From Thiothrix subterranea (GTDB lineage: Bacteria > Pseudomonadota > Gammaproteobacteria > Thiotrichales > Thiotrichaceae), in contig NZ_CP133217.1 in NCBI RefSeq assembly GCF_030930995.1, forward strand, positions 4,144,001 through 4,208,000: a stretch of 64,000 nucleotides of DNA, written 5' to 3'. The translations under genes were made by a program, and so were the position numbers. Shown here in pieces: positions 26,189 through 34,707 of this stretch (within the stretch, counting starts at the first letter, position 1; each line of letters starts with the position of its first letter). A model generated the notes under the pieces. The model saw only the letters and a program-made list of their open reading frames with translations. It did not search any database and had not been told where the DNA came from.

Positions 26189-27211
26189 TTGCTGCTGACC
26201 CTTTCCATCCTGCTGGCGGCAATCCTTGGGTTTGCCGCACATCGGGCAGGCATGTGCAGTGTGCGTGCGGTGGGGGAAATCCTCACAACGCGCCGTTCCC
26301 TGATGCTGCAAAGTTTTATCAAGGCCAGCTTTTGGGTGGTGGGTATTGCTGTGCCTTTGGCGTGGCTTTCCCTGACTCCGCCACACAGTATCGCCCTATT
26401 TGCCTTAGCGTGGTCTGCCTTGTTGGGTGGCTTTGTGTTTGGGGTGGGAGCTGCCTTCAATGGCGGTTGTGCTTTTTTCACCTTGTCGCGGCTGGTCGGT
26501 GGGGAACTCAAGTTGCTGTTCACCCTACTGGGGTTTGTGCTGGGATTTGTCTTGCACAGCCAGCTATTCCCGGCTTTCCATAGCCCGCCAGCCGCGCCGT
26601 TATTGGCGGTGTACCAACGCTTTGAATCCTCTTACTTGTTGTTATTGCTGCCCGTTTGGGGGTGGATGGCGTATGAACTGTGGCGTTTGTGGGCAAGCCG
26701 CCCGGCAGGTATGACGTGGTTGCAACGGCTGTTGGCAGACCAATACCGCCTGTCTACAGGCGCATTCCTGTTTGGGGTGAGTAATGCGGTGCTGATTTCC
26801 ATCTGGGGCGGTTGGTCATACCCCGGTACGTTGTACGGATTGGTGACACATCCTGTCATTGGCAGTGTGGATGTTACCCGTTTGCTGCTGTTTGCGGCCT
26901 TGCTGGGCGGTATGGTGTTTTCAGCCTTGCAACGCCGCAGTGTGCGTTGGCGGTTCGATAGCCCCCGGCAATGGCTGGTGCATTTGCTCAGCGGTTCATT
27001 GATGGGGGTTGGGATTGCGATGACCCCCGGTGGCAATACCGGCCTGTTGCTGGAAGGGATACCGATGCTGTCACCCCACGCGATTCCCGCTTACCTTGCG
27101 ATGATGGTCGGGGTAGCGGCGGTGCTGATGCTGAAAATGGCACTCTTTAAGCAGCCGATGAACGTGGATTGCCGGGGGGATGTGGTGCAAACCGAGAATA
27201 CCCAACTGTAA
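26189..27211 (+). CDS. YeeE/YedE-family (TsuA-like) sulfur transporter
   Basis: Polytopic membrane protein, about 9-10 helices over 340 aa. Hallmark short motifs are HRAGMCSVRAVGE, GVGAAFNGGCAFFTLSRL and GVGIAMTPGGNTGLLL; the Cys residues in these hairpins relay thiosulfate or persulfide in TsuA. Start is uncertain: the only upstream start that keeps the first helix is the TTG at 26189, right after the preceding stop, implying translational coupling. An ATG at 26252 would cut into the first helix. Fits sulfur-compound uptake beside DsrE. Confidence 0.8.
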   Translation: MLLTLSILLAAILGFAAHRAGMCSVRAVGEILTTRRSLMLQSFIKASFWVVGIAVPLAWLSLTPPHSIALFALAWSALLGGFVFGVGAAFNGGCAFFTLSRLVGGELKLLFTLLGFVLGFVLHSQLFPAFHSPPAAPLLAVYQRFESSYLLLLLPVWGWMAYELWRLWASRPAGMTWLQRLLADQYRLSTGAFLFGVSNAVLISIWGGWSYPGTLYGLVTHPVIGSVDVTRLLLFAALLGGMVFSALQRRSVRWRFDSPRQWLVHLLSGSLMGVGIAMTPGGNTGLLLEGIPMLSPHAIPAYLAMMVGVAAVLMLKMALFKQPMNVDCRGDVVQTENTQL

Positions 27212-27214
27212 CAA

Positions 27215-27727
27215 TCAGTCAGCAGGTCGGGTATGCCGCTGATACAGTCGCTGGGGTTTGGGCGTTTCCCGTGGGGAAATGACACTCACGCACAGTTTGT
27301 CACACGACAGGTTGCCGGGGCCAAACACAAACAGGACTAACAGCATCCCGCCCCAGATAACGTGTTGCAACAGGCCAGCAGCACCAGCAGGCGTAAATAA
27401 ATAAGGGTAGGAAAATACCGCCAATAGGTTAAAGGCGAACAGCACCAAAGCCGCAGGGCGGGTCAGCGCCCCGAACGCAACCAGCACCGGCAGGGTCAGC
27501 TCAATACCTGTCCACAGGGCGGCGGCCAGTTCCGGTGCGAATAACGGCACACGGTACTCTTCGCGGAACACGGAAAGCGTGGCTGCCCAGCTTTGGAGTT
27601 TGACCGAACCATCGACAAAGAAAGCCCAGCCAACGTACAGGCGGAAAGCCAATAACAGCAAGGGTTGCAAGGCGTACTGGGTGAATGGGCGTTCTGCCAT
27701 CAGGTATGTCCGTATGTGTAGCCGCAT
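27215..27727 (-). CDS. DoxX-family membrane protein (HvfD-like), copy 1
   Basis: 170 aa with four membrane helices. Family signature RLYVGWAFFVDGSVKLQSW, FREEYRVPLFAPELAA and a central ELTLPVLVAFGALTRPAALVLF region (quoted in parts). DoxX proteins occur as the fourth gene (HvfD) of HvfABC loci and are thought to act in membrane redox chemistry. GGAGG before the ATG. The island promoter lies 31-58 nt upstream. C-terminal tail after residue 145 is basic and diverges from copy 2. Confidence 0.85.
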   Translation of the reverse strand: MRLHIRTYLMAERPFTQYALQPLLLLAFRLYVGWAFFVDGSVKLQSWAATLSVFREEYRVPLFAPELAAALWTGIELTLPVLVAFGALTRPAALVLFAFNLLAVFSYPYLFTPAGAAGLLQHVIWGGMLLVLFVFGPGNLSCDKLCVSVISPRETPKPQRLYQRHTRPAD

Positions 27728-27757
27728 GGGTGTCTCCCTCCGTTAAACCATACACGT

Positions 27758-27785
27758 TGTACGGTCAGAAACAGCAAGGGGATGC
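27758..27785 (-). promoter_or_regulatory. ECF-type promoter of DoxX copy 1
   Basis: Minus strand GCATCCCC-N14-CGTACA. Confidence 0.7.
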
Positions 27786-27834
27786 AACAGGGCATAAAAA
27801 AATAACAGTTCAGCGAGAATAAAAGGGAGGAGCT

Positions 27835-28086
27835 ATGCGAGAGATCAGCCACTGGTTAACCTTAAGTGGGCGCGGCAACGCCGAGGCGTTTCAACAACTG
27901 TACCAGCACACATCACCGCAATTGTACCGGGTGTGTTTGCAATTATTGGATGATCCCGATAAAGCCGAAAAAGTGTTGGCAGCGGGGTTTGTACAAGTGT
28001 GGCGGCGTTCCCGCCATTATGACCCGCAACGGGATGCGGCAATGCCCTGGCTGTTGCGCACCTTTCAGCGGGCAGCACGCCAATAA
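27835..28086 (+). CDS. Truncated ECF sigma factor (region 2 only)
   Basis: 83 aa aligned with the first half of the full sigma at 29673: GRGNAEAFQQLYQHTSPQLY and VLAAGFVQVWRRSRHYD parallel GQGDAAAFRQLYDVTSPRLF and VLQEGFVKVWHNAAQF. It stops cleanly after the RTFQRAARQ helix, so region 4 is missing and no region-4 coding sequence follows. The strong ribosome site (GGGAGGAG) is kept. Either a decayed duplicate or a region-2-only protein that could compete for core polymerase or the anti-sigma factor. Confidence 0.7.
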   Translation: MREISHWLTLSGRGNAEAFQQLYQHTSPQLYRVCLQLLDDPDKAEKVLAAGFVQVWRRSRHYDPQRDAAMPWLLRTFQRAARQ

Positions 28087-28090
28087 ATAG

Positions 28091-28142
28091 AAAAAGGCAC
28101 TCATCCGGCAGTGTGTGGAGAGTTCACAGCCGGAAAGTGCCT
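28091..28142 (-). terminator. Terminator of DoxX copy 2
   Basis: Two-part stem (28095-28101 with 28136-28142; 28104-28109 with 28129-28134). On the minus strand it is followed by TTTTTCTATTT, so it terminates the leftward DoxX gene. Confidence 0.7.
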
Positions 28143-28155
28143 GTGGAGCGAAACC

Positions 28156-28623
28156 TTAGTCGCGACTCAAGCGGCGACTCAGCGGGAAATCCAACGACCA
28201 CTTACCGGGGCCGAACACGAACACCGTCCAAAGCATTGCGCCCCACACGACGTGTTGCCAGAAGCCCCCCGCCCCTTCAATCGTGAACAGATACGGATAA
28301 GAAAGCACCGCCACAATATTAAACACAAACAATCCCAAGGCGGCTGGGCGGGTCAAAAGCCCTACTGCCAGCAATACGGGCAACACCAATTCTGCCGCTG
28401 TTCCCAAATACGCCGCTAATTCGGGTGACAAGAAAGGCACGGTATACTCATCTTCAAACAGATAAATAGTACTTGCCCAACTTTGGATTTTCGTCAAGCC
28501 GGATGCAAAAAACACCCAAGCCACGTATACACGAAAACCCAGTAATGTCAGCGGTTTTACCAGCCAATCCAAAGGCCAGCATTCGCCCATCAGAAAACTG
28601 GGTAAAGTAATGGGATTTTTCAT
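28156..28623 (-). CDS. DoxX-family membrane protein, copy 2
   Basis: 155 aa, four helices, closely related to copy 1: RVYVAWVFFASGLTKIQSW, FEDEYTVPFLSPELAAYL, LTRPAALGLFVFNIVAVLSY (in copy 1 FNLLAVFSYPYLFTP). GAGGAG before the ATG. Unlike copy 1 it shows no clear island promoter in its upstream 150 nt. With copy 1 it brackets the truncated sigma gene, suggesting a local duplication of a DoxX-sigma unit. Confidence 0.85.
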   Translation of the reverse strand: MKNPITLPSFLMGECWPLDWLVKPLTLLGFRVYVAWVFFASGLTKIQSWASTIYLFEDEYTVPFLSPELAAYLGTAAELVLPVLLAVGLLTRPAALGLFVFNIVAVLSYPYLFTIEGAGGFWQHVVWGAMLWTVFVFGPGKWSLDFPLSRRLSRD

Positions 28624-28781
28624 AGCAAACTCCTCACATTTTCGATCTTATTTATTAATAATCAAAGTTCATGTTTAAAAAACCCATCCCACCTTACCGA
28701 GTGTCTGTGGAGGTATTGGGATGGGAAGCTTGGTGCGTGAAATCAACAAGAAACCAATGGCTTATTTTAAAATATACTTAA

Positions 28782-29225
28782 TCACGCAGCGGAGTGGACA
28801 TGATCCGCATGACCCAACAACATCCGATAGCTCACTCCCAACACTGCACCAAAAATAACGTGCAACATCAAAGTTGCGACGGGAGCCATCATGCCAAAAT
28901 TAAGACCGAACAAACCCGCGCCCATCATCGGCATTAACATCAGCATCATTACCAACCAGCCAATAACCCCCAGCACCATACCTTTCACAAGCAAAGAACT
29001 CCCCGGTAACATACCGTGGAATACACTCAACGCAACACCATAACCTGCCCCCACCATAAAATGCATAGCCCACCCCATCATGATTGCGCCGCCCATCATG
29101 CTTGCTAACATTTTTATAATATCCATTTCCGGTAACATGCCCATGCTGTTTTTCATGACCATTAAAATAGACAGTACGACCGTAGCAACCAAGCCAGCTA
29201 CAATGCCTTTGGATACGTTATTCAT
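28782..29225 (-). CDS. Met-rich four-helix membrane protein
   Basis: 147 aa, four predicted helices. Very rich in Met (more than 25), for instance GGAIMMGWAMHFMVGAGYG and VMMLMLMPMMGAG, with His at the C-terminus (GHADHVHSAA). Similar proteins are annotated as DUF6789-type. Met clusters in membrane proteins often bind Cu(I), which would fit the bufferin neighbourhood, but this is an inference. Good site (GAGGAG). No close copy of the island promoter upstream. Confidence 0.7.
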   Translation of the reverse strand: MNNVSKGIVAGLVATVVLSILMVMKNSMGMLPEMDIIKMLASMMGGAIMMGWAMHFMVGAGYGVALSVFHGMLPGSSLLVKGMVLGVIGWLVMMLMLMPMMGAGLFGLNFGMMAPVATLMLHVIFGAVLGVSYRMLLGHADHVHSAA

Positions 29226-29302
29226 AAAATAATCTCCTCAGTGGTGTATTGAATGGCTTACGTTGACCGTTATTAATGGGCGCAAGCCATGTATTATGAT
29301 TT

Positions 29303-29479
29303 TCAACCTTGATCACTCAGCACATCGAACCATGCGCTGGAGTCGTTGCTATTGCGCTCAAAGCTGGAGGCGTTATTACTGGCACTCGGTTGCGGGCAGG
29401 CATTCGCCGCAGCCGTAGAAAATAAACCCGAAAAAGTTAGCGCCATTAATAGCAGGGCTGATGCTTTTATCGCTTTCAT
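29303..29479 (-). CDS. 58-residue secreted peptide under the ECF-type promoter
   Basis: Signal peptide MKAIKASALLLMALTF, likely cleaved after AAANA, leaving about 31 residues: a single Cys in the start CPQPSASNN, a Ser/Asn-rich middle, and an end SSAWFDVLSDQG. Ribosome site GAGGTG 9 nt upstream. The island promoter lies 73-100 nt upstream. No known family. Being exported, tiny, Cys-containing and co-regulated with peptide precursors, it could be another modified or sensor peptide, though it lacks Cys-Gly repeats. Confidence 0.65.
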   Translation of the reverse strand: MKAIKASALLLMALTFSGLFSTAAANACPQPSASNNASSFERNSNDSSAWFDVLSDQG

Positions 29480-29551
29480 GATACGTCACCTCGTTAAACA
29501 GATTATTGAATGAAGGAGTTAGTGTTTTGATTCACCTCCTCCTTGGGGTGA

Positions 29552-29579
29552 TATACGCGCCAAATCGGATAGCAGATGC
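29552..29579 (-). promoter_or_regulatory. ECF-type promoter of the secreted peptide gene
   Basis: Minus strand GCATCTGC-N14-CGTATA; back to back with the sigma factor's promoter 46 nt away. Confidence 0.78.
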
Positions 29580-29625
29580 AGGAAACGTGAAATCTGTCTA
29601 CAATCGGTTTTTTCCTGTGTGGCGT

Positions 29626-29653
29626 GCATCCAACAGCAGCCTACCGACGTATA
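29626..29653 (+). promoter_or_regulatory. ECF-type promoter of the sigma factor (autoregulation)
   Basis: GCATCCAA-N14-CGTATA, 19 nt before the start codon. Confidence 0.8.
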
Positions 29654-29672
29654 AGAATGCATAAGGAACATC

Positions 29673-30215
29673 ATGGAACCACTGAACGAACTGCTGCAAC
29701 GCAGCGGGCAGGGCGATGCAGCCGCCTTCCGGCAACTGTATGACGTAACGTCCCCGCGTTTGTTTGCGCTGTGCAAACGGCTGTTGCGTGATGAAGCACT
29801 CGCAGAAGATGTACTGCAAGAAGGTTTTGTTAAAGTATGGCATAACGCTGCACAATTCAGCGCCAGCAAAGCCAGTGCCATGACGTGGATGACGACTATT
29901 GTACGCAACCAAGCACTCGATAAACTGCGCCAAGCCCAAAGCCGCCCCGTAACAGTCGAGGATGGGGAATATGAAACATTGGAATTTGCTTCATTAGAAC
30001 CAGAGCCGGATGCCTTGCAACAAATGGGCGAAGATGCCCAGCGGCTGATGCACTGCTTAGACCAGTTAAAACCGGAACAGCGCGAATGCATTCTGCAAGC
30101 CTTTTACCACGGGAAAACCCATGAAGAGCTGGCGCAAGCGTTGGCGAAACCCTTAGGCACGGTGAAAGCATGGATACGACGTGGATTGGAACAATTGAAG
30201 GGGTGCTTACAATGA
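29673..30215 (+). CDS. ECF sigma factor
   Basis: 180 aa. Region 2 (AAAFRQLYDVTSPRLFAL, EDVLQEGFVKVWHNA, TIVRNQALDKLRQ) and region 4 (LKPEQRECILQAFYHGKTH, LAQALAKPLGTVKAWIRRGL) are complete. Start ATG with AAGGAAC. The stop overlaps the anti-sigma start (ATGA). The promoter in front is one of ten copies in the island, so this is the best candidate for the sigma that reads them; direct proof would need transcript or binding data. Confidence 0.93.
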   Translation: MEPLNELLQRSGQGDAAAFRQLYDVTSPRLFALCKRLLRDEALAEDVLQEGFVKVWHNAAQFSASKASAMTWMTTIVRNQALDKLRQAQSRPVTVEDGEYETLEFASLEPEPDALQQMGEDAQRLMHCLDQLKPEQRECILQAFYHGKTHEELAQALAKPLGTVKAWIRRGLEQLKGCLQ

Positions 30216-30919
30216 AGCGTTACCAAAAACCAGACATTTTTGAACACCTTGCGATGTCCTACGCACTCGGCACGTTGCAGGGCAAAGCACGCCTGCGTTT
30301 TGAAAAATTGATGCGCAAACACCTCTATCTGCGGGCAGTCACTAACGCTTACCAGCAACAATTTGCACCGTTGGCAGCCCTGATTCCCAGTGAAACGCCA
30401 CCGGCGCGGGTATGGAATGCTATCAGCAAAGAATTGCAATTAGGCAAATCTGCCAAGCCGCAAAAAAGCTGGTTCGCGAGTGTGTGGAGCCATATACCCG
30501 TAGCTGCATTTGCCGCCGTCGTTGCATCGGTTGGCACGGTGTTGCTCTTGAACCTTAGCACCCAGCCCGATATTTACATGGCGAATATGAAAACCCCGGT
30601 AAAACAAGACAAAATGGTGGTGGTTATGGTCTACCACGAGACGATGGAAATCGCCTTCGATATGCCTGCCGGTGCATTACCAGTCAAAGACGACATGATG
30701 CCAACCGTGTGGTGTATTCACAAAGACACCAGCAAAAAGCCCATGCGGATAGGCACACTCACCGCCAATGCTGAAAATCGAATGCCCATTGATAAAGCAA
30801 CTTGGAAGGAAATGGCGAATGTTAGCCAGTTTGCCATCAGCCTCGAACCGATGGATAAACCACCTAGCGACACCCCGCAAGGCAAAGTGATTTTTAGTGG
30901 CGAGCTGGCAGCGCTGTAA
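30212..30919 (+). CDS. Membrane anti-sigma factor (RskA/ChrR-like)
   Basis: 235 aa. The cytoplasmic N-terminal domain (FEHLAMSYALGTLQGKARLRF and so on, residues 1-85) has the anti-sigma helices; one membrane helix (PVAAFAAVVASVGTVLLLNL, about 99-119); then a periplasmic RskA-like C-terminal domain (MVVVMVYHETMEIAFD, FAISLEPMDKPPSDTP). No HxxxCxxC zinc motif, so not a ZAS-type. Met and His in the outer domain could sense metal. Overlaps the sigma stop by 4 nt. Confidence 0.85.
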   Translation: MKRYQKPDIFEHLAMSYALGTLQGKARLRFEKLMRKHLYLRAVTNAYQQQFAPLAALIPSETPPARVWNAISKELQLGKSAKPQKSWFASVWSHIPVAAFAAVVASVGTVLLLNLSTQPDIYMANMKTPVKQDKMVVVMVYHETMEIAFDMPAGALPVKDDMMPTVWCIHKDTSKKPMRIGTLTANAENRMPIDKATWKEMANVSQFAISLEPMDKPPSDTPQGKVIFSGELAAL

Positions 30920-30937
30920 CGGCTATGGCGCTAGGTT

Positions 30938-32113
30938 TCAAGCCATAGCCCATGCCGCTAATCCCTGTTTTTCCCGCGCTAAATTGAATACCCGCGTCTG
31001 CCCTATCTGATGGGTTTGCTCCCCGTTATACAACACTACCCCGTTAGGCAAACAATCCGGGGACACTGCCCGGAATGTGTCGATTCCTTTGAGAAAAGCC
31101 GGGGAAAAGGTGGCAGAGGATTTGATTTCCACCGGCAACAAGCCCTGACGCTGCCGAATCAGTAAATCCACCTCATTGCCTTGCGAGTCCCGGTAAAAGT
31201 ACAAATCCGGGCGCAATCCACGGTTCAAATGCGCCTTGAGAATTTCCAGAATCATCAGGTTTTCATACAAATTGCCACGTAACGGATCACGCGCCATCTG
31301 TTCCGCTGATTGGATGCCCAGCAAAAATGCCGCCAGCCCGGTATCGGTAAAATATAACTTGGGCGACTTAATCACGCGCTTGCGGATATTGGCGAAAAAT
31401 GGCGGCAATTCAAACAAAATATACGACGCCTTTAACACGCTTACCCAGTGTTGAATAGTGGTCGATGACACGCCTACATCATTGCCGAGTGATGAATAAT
31501 TCACTACTTGCCCTACTCGCCCTGCCAACAAGACTAAAAACTGCTGAAAGCGGCTCAAATCTTTGATGTTTAAAATGGCTCGCACATCGCGTTCCACATA
31601 AGTCTGCAAATAGCCATTAAAGAAACGGTTGGGCTGCAATTGCTGACTGTGCAAGCGCGGAAATGCGCCTTGGTAAATCAGCTCAAAAACATCCACTTCC
31701 GGCTGCACTTGGCGAATTTCTTCCAGCGTCAGTGGCAACAAAGTGAGTAAAGCCGTGCGGCCCGCTAGGGACTGACTAACCGCTGTATGCAAATCCGGCT
31801 GATGACTGCCCGTCAGGATAAACATACCCGGCTGCTGCGCCTTATCCACAATGCCTTGCAAATACGACAGCAAAATTGGCAAGCGTTGAATTTCATCCAG
31901 AATCGCGCCATTAGGCATCTGCGATAAAAAGCCACGCGGGTCGGTTTCGGCGGCAAGACGGGTATCCGGGTCTTCCAGCAAAAAGTAAGGCTTGTCAGGA
32001 AAGCATTGCTGAGCCAATACCGTCTTGCCGGACTGACGTGGCCCAAAGAGGGTAACAACGGGGTATTCCCGGCTACTTTCCAGTAATTCTGGCGCAATAT
32101 CACGCTTAATCAT
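30938..32113 (-). CDS. ATP-binding protein, AAA ATPase with DUF4143 domain
   Basis: 391 aa. N-terminal P-loop (FGPRQSGKTVLAQQ), Walker B-like GAILDEIQRLPILLSY, sensor ILTGSHQPDL; C-terminal DUF4143 nuclease-like domain with YRDSQGNEVDLLIRQ and LLPVEIKSSATF (E-x-K). These stand-alone ATPases are widespread, of unclear function, and drift between genomes. Convergent with the anti-sigma gene. Confidence 0.88.
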   Translation of the reverse strand: MIKRDIAPELLESSREYPVVTLFGPRQSGKTVLAQQCFPDKPYFLLEDPDTRLAAETDPRGFLSQMPNGAILDEIQRLPILLSYLQGIVDKAQQPGMFILTGSHQPDLHTAVSQSLAGRTALLTLLPLTLEEIRQVQPEVDVFELIYQGAFPRLHSQQLQPNRFFNGYLQTYVERDVRAILNIKDLSRFQQFLVLLAGRVGQVVNYSSLGNDVGVSSTTIQHWVSVLKASYILFELPPFFANIRKRVIKSPKLYFTDTGLAAFLLGIQSAEQMARDPLRGNLYENLMILEILKAHLNRGLRPDLYFYRDSQGNEVDLLIRQRQGLLPVEIKSSATFSPAFLKGIDTFRAVSPDCLPNGVVLYNGEQTHQIGQTRVFNLAREKQGLAAWAMA

Positions 32114-32204
32114 GGGTATGTTTCAATGCATAAACGCTATAAAGACAATAGCTTAACGCCAACCATTGCAAATCTCAAGTTCAACTTGAAATCTGCAACA
32201 TTGA

Positions 32205-32558
32205 TCACAGCAGCACTTGCCGGGTTTCCCGCAAAAACTGCCATACCTGCCGCTCAACGTTTGGGGCAAGCAACACCTCAGGTTTTCTACCTCTGGGGCA
32301 AGCCAAACGCGGCGTTGTTCCAAACACGCGGCAAATCAGCGGACGTTCCGCATACACCGTACAACCCTGTTCCCCCAGATAAGGGCAACGCCAATCAGCC
32401 AATGCTTCAGCATGTTCCGCTTCGCTTTTGACGGGTAGCCGTGAGATTTCCTCACTGGAGGCCGTGACTGGCCCGCAACAATCATGGCAACCCGGCTCGC
32501 AGGCAAATGCAGGAATATTGCGGCGTAAAAAACGTATGATCTGATAATTTTGGGTCAT
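32205..32558 (-). CDS. YkgJ-family cysteine cluster protein
   Basis: 117 aa. Cys pattern CEPGCHDCCGP, then CPYLGEQGCTVYAERPLICRVFG matches the YkgJ (Zn/Fe-cluster) family: CxxxCxxCC, CP...C.VY..RP..CR.FG. Likely binds a metal or Fe-S centre in the cytoplasm. Function unknown. Confidence 0.88.
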   Translation of the reverse strand: MTQNYQIIRFLRRNIPAFACEPGCHDCCGPVTASSEEISRLPVKSEAEHAEALADWRCPYLGEQGCTVYAERPLICRVFGTTPRLACPRGRKPEVLLAPNVERQVWQFLRETRQVLL

Positions 32559-32580
32559 GTTAGCCTGATGGGATTATGCC

Positions 32581-34056
32581 TTAATGGGTTGCCAGCGGGT
32601 CGGTGGCATCGGCTTTGTCGTGCGTCCCGAAACGGTCAATCAAGGTAGCACTGGCTTCATTCAAACCGACCACCTCCACTTCCGTGCCTTCACGACGGAA
32701 CTTCACCACCACTTTGTCGAGTGCACCCACCGCCGTTAAATCCCAGAAATGCGCCCGACTGACATCAATTTGCACTTTATCCAGCACATCTTTGAAATCG
32801 AACGACGCAATAAACGCATCGGCTGAAGCAAAAAACACCTGCCCCACCACCTCGTAAACGCGCATCCGTCCTTCGTTTTCCGAACGCGATTTCACAAACA
32901 TAAACCGCGCAATCTTGTTGGCGAAGAAGAAGCCTGACAGTAACACCCCGACCAATACGCCTTGCGCCAAATCATGCGTTGCTACTACCACCGCTACCGT
33001 GGCAATCATGGTTGCATTGAAACTTTTCGGGTGTTCACGCAATTTACGCACCGAATCCCAGTTGAACGTGCCGATCGACACCATGATCATCACCGCCACC
33101 AATGCCGCCATCGGGATTTGCGCCACCCAGTCGCCGATGAACACAATCATCAGCAGCAAAAATGCACCCGCCACAAACGTAGACAATCGCCCACGCCCGC
33201 CGGATTTCACATTGATCACCGACTGCCCAATCATCGCACAACCCGCCATGCCACCGAGGAAACCCGTGGCAATGTTCGCCACCCCTTGCCCCACACACTC
33301 GCGTTGTTTATTGCTGGTGGAATCGGTTAAATCATCCACAATCGTCGCCGTCATCAACGACTCCAGCAAACCCACCACCGCCAGCGTTACCGACACGGGG
33401 AAAATAATCGTCAGCGTTTCCCAATTCAGCGGAATATCCGGTAACAAAAATACCGGCAAGCTATCCGGCAACTCGCCCATATCGCCAACGGTGCGAATTT
33501 CCAGCCCAAACACCATCGCCACCGCGCTCAACACCACGATTGCCACCAACGGCGATGGCACAGCTTTGGTTACATACGGGAACAGGTAAATAATCCCCAA
33601 ACCGGCAGCAACCATTGCATACACCAACCAACCATGCCCGACCAACTCCGGCAATTGCGCCATAAAAATCAGAATGGCCAACGCATTCACAAACCCGACA
33701 ATCACTGCGCGTGACACAAAGCGCATCAGCAAATCCAGCCGCAGCATCCCCGCCACAATCTGCAACACCCCCGTGAGCAAGGTTGCGGCAAACAAATACT
33801 GCAAACCGTGATCTTTCACCAGCGTCACCATGACCAACGCCATCGCGCCTGTCGCAGCGGAAATCATCCCCGGACGACCGCCAGCAAACGCAATCACCAC
33901 CGCCATGCTGAACGAGGCATACAGCCCCACTTTCGGGTCAACGCCCGCGATAATTGAAAAGGCGATGGCTTCGGGAATGAGTGCCAACGCGACGACGAGT
34001 CCGGCAAGCAGGTCATTTTTGACATTGCCGAACCAGTCCTGTGGAAGGGATTTCAT
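32581..34056 (-). CDS. SulP-family anion permease with STAS domain
   Basis: 491 aa. Inner-membrane transporter with about 12 helices and hallmarks [20 protein letters not shown] and [18 protein letters not shown]-terminal STAS domain ([30 protein letters not shown]). SulP proteins carry sulfate, bicarbonate or dicarboxylates. ATG at 34056 chosen because the sequence before it is unlike the family; GGAAC lies 8 nt before. Close relatives in sulfur bacteria include bicarbonate uptake systems, so substrate is open. Confidence 0.9.
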   Translation of the reverse strand: MKSLPQDWFGNVKNDLLAGLVVALALIPEAIAFSIIAGVDPKVGLYASFSMAVVIAFAGGRPGMISAATGAMALVMVTLVKDHGLQYLFAATLLTGVLQIVAGMLRLDLLMRFVSRAVIVGFVNALAILIFMAQLPELVGHGWLVYAMVAAGLGIIYLFPYVTKAVPSPLVAIVVLSAVAMVFGLEIRTVGDMGELPDSLPVFLLPDIPLNWETLTIIFPVSVTLAVVGLLESLMTATIVDDLTDSTSNKQRECVGQGVANIATGFLGGMAGCAMIGQSVINVKSGGRGRLSTFVAGAFLLLMIVFIGDWVAQIPMAALVAVMIMVSIGTFNWDSVRKLREHPKSFNATMIATVAVVVATHDLAQGVLVGVLLSGFFFANKIARFMFVKSRSENEGRMRVYEVVGQVFFASADAFIASFDFKDVLDKVQIDVSRAHFWDLTAVGALDKVVVKFRREGTEVEVVGLNEASATLIDRFGTHDKADATDPLATH

Positions 34057-34198
34057 GATGCTAGTTCCATTATTGAAGGGTGAGTGCGCGAAGCAAACAG
34101 CAGAAGCGCCGCATTCTAGGGAAATCAACCCGCAAAATACAGCGATACCGTGATGACTCGTGTATGCTAACCGTTGTGTTTTAACTGGAGATTGCTTG

Positions 34199-34678
34199 AT
34201 GTTACGCTGGTTCTTTGCCCAACCCTTACACTTGCGCATTGCCATTATGGTTGCGCCAATACTCGCCATCGGCGGCTGGGGCATGATGGACTTGTGGGTC
34301 ACTAAAGACCAACCCGCCCCCAAGCCAGAACAGCAAATTGCCATGCTACCGCTGCAATTGCAGGGCGAATGTTTTCTCGCCACCAATCAGTGTTTACTGC
34401 AACACGACAAAATGAAGCTTTCGATGCTGCTTAAAGATTCCGGCAAACCGGGCATTGTGCGAATGGAAATTATCCCCGATACAAATATTCGCGGCATCCA
34501 AATGTCTTTGGTGCAATCGGAAAATGAACACCAAATCGTGGTGGAAGCCACCCCGGATGGCAATTTGTGGTTTGCGGAATTCCCCGATAAATTGCTGACA
34601 CCTTCCCCGTCAGCATTGCGGATTGCGCTGGCAAAGTTTGGCTCGGTATCGTTTGCCGAAATCACGCCGCACTTTTAA
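34199..34678 (+). CDS. Single-pass membrane protein of unknown function
   Basis: 159 aa with one N-terminal helix ([20 protein letters not shown]) and a periplasmic domain beginning [15 protein letters not shown] (two Cys, likely disulfide) and rich in beta strands. Resembles proteobacterial proteins with no assigned role. ATG at 34199 with CTGGAG. Divergent from the SulP gene and followed by a terminator. Confidence 0.8.
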   Translation: MLRWFFAQPLHLRIAIMVAPILAIGGWGMMDLWVTKDQPAPKPEQQIAMLPLQLQGECFLATNQCLLQHDKMKLSMLLKDSGKPGIVRMEIIPDTNIRGIQMSLVQSENEHQIVVEATPDGNLWFAEFPDKLLTPSPSALRIALAKFGSVSFAEITPHF

Positions 34679-34682
34679 ACAC

Positions 34683-34707
34683 AAAAGGCTCTGCGGAGCC
34701 TTTTCTT
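34683..34707 (+). terminator. Rho-independent terminator
   Basis: Stem AAAAGGCTC / GAGCCTTTT with TGCG loop followed by C-T-T. Confidence 0.85.

Noticed and set aside
27795-27825. ECF-type promoter before the truncated sigma gene
   Set aside because: GCATAAAA-N14-CGAGAA matches only half of each box; too weak to list as a site.
28624-28781. ECF-type promoter before DoxX copy 2
   Set aside because: A CCCATCCC box on the minus strand has no CGTA box at the right spacing.
30921-30950. Terminator between anti-sigma and DUF4143 genes
   Set aside because: 9-bp inverted repeat (GGCTATGGC / GCCATAGCC) has no T-run on either strand.
32915-33589. 224-aa rightward frame opposite the SulP gene
   Set aside because: Ile/Thr-rich mirror of membrane helices, no start signals.
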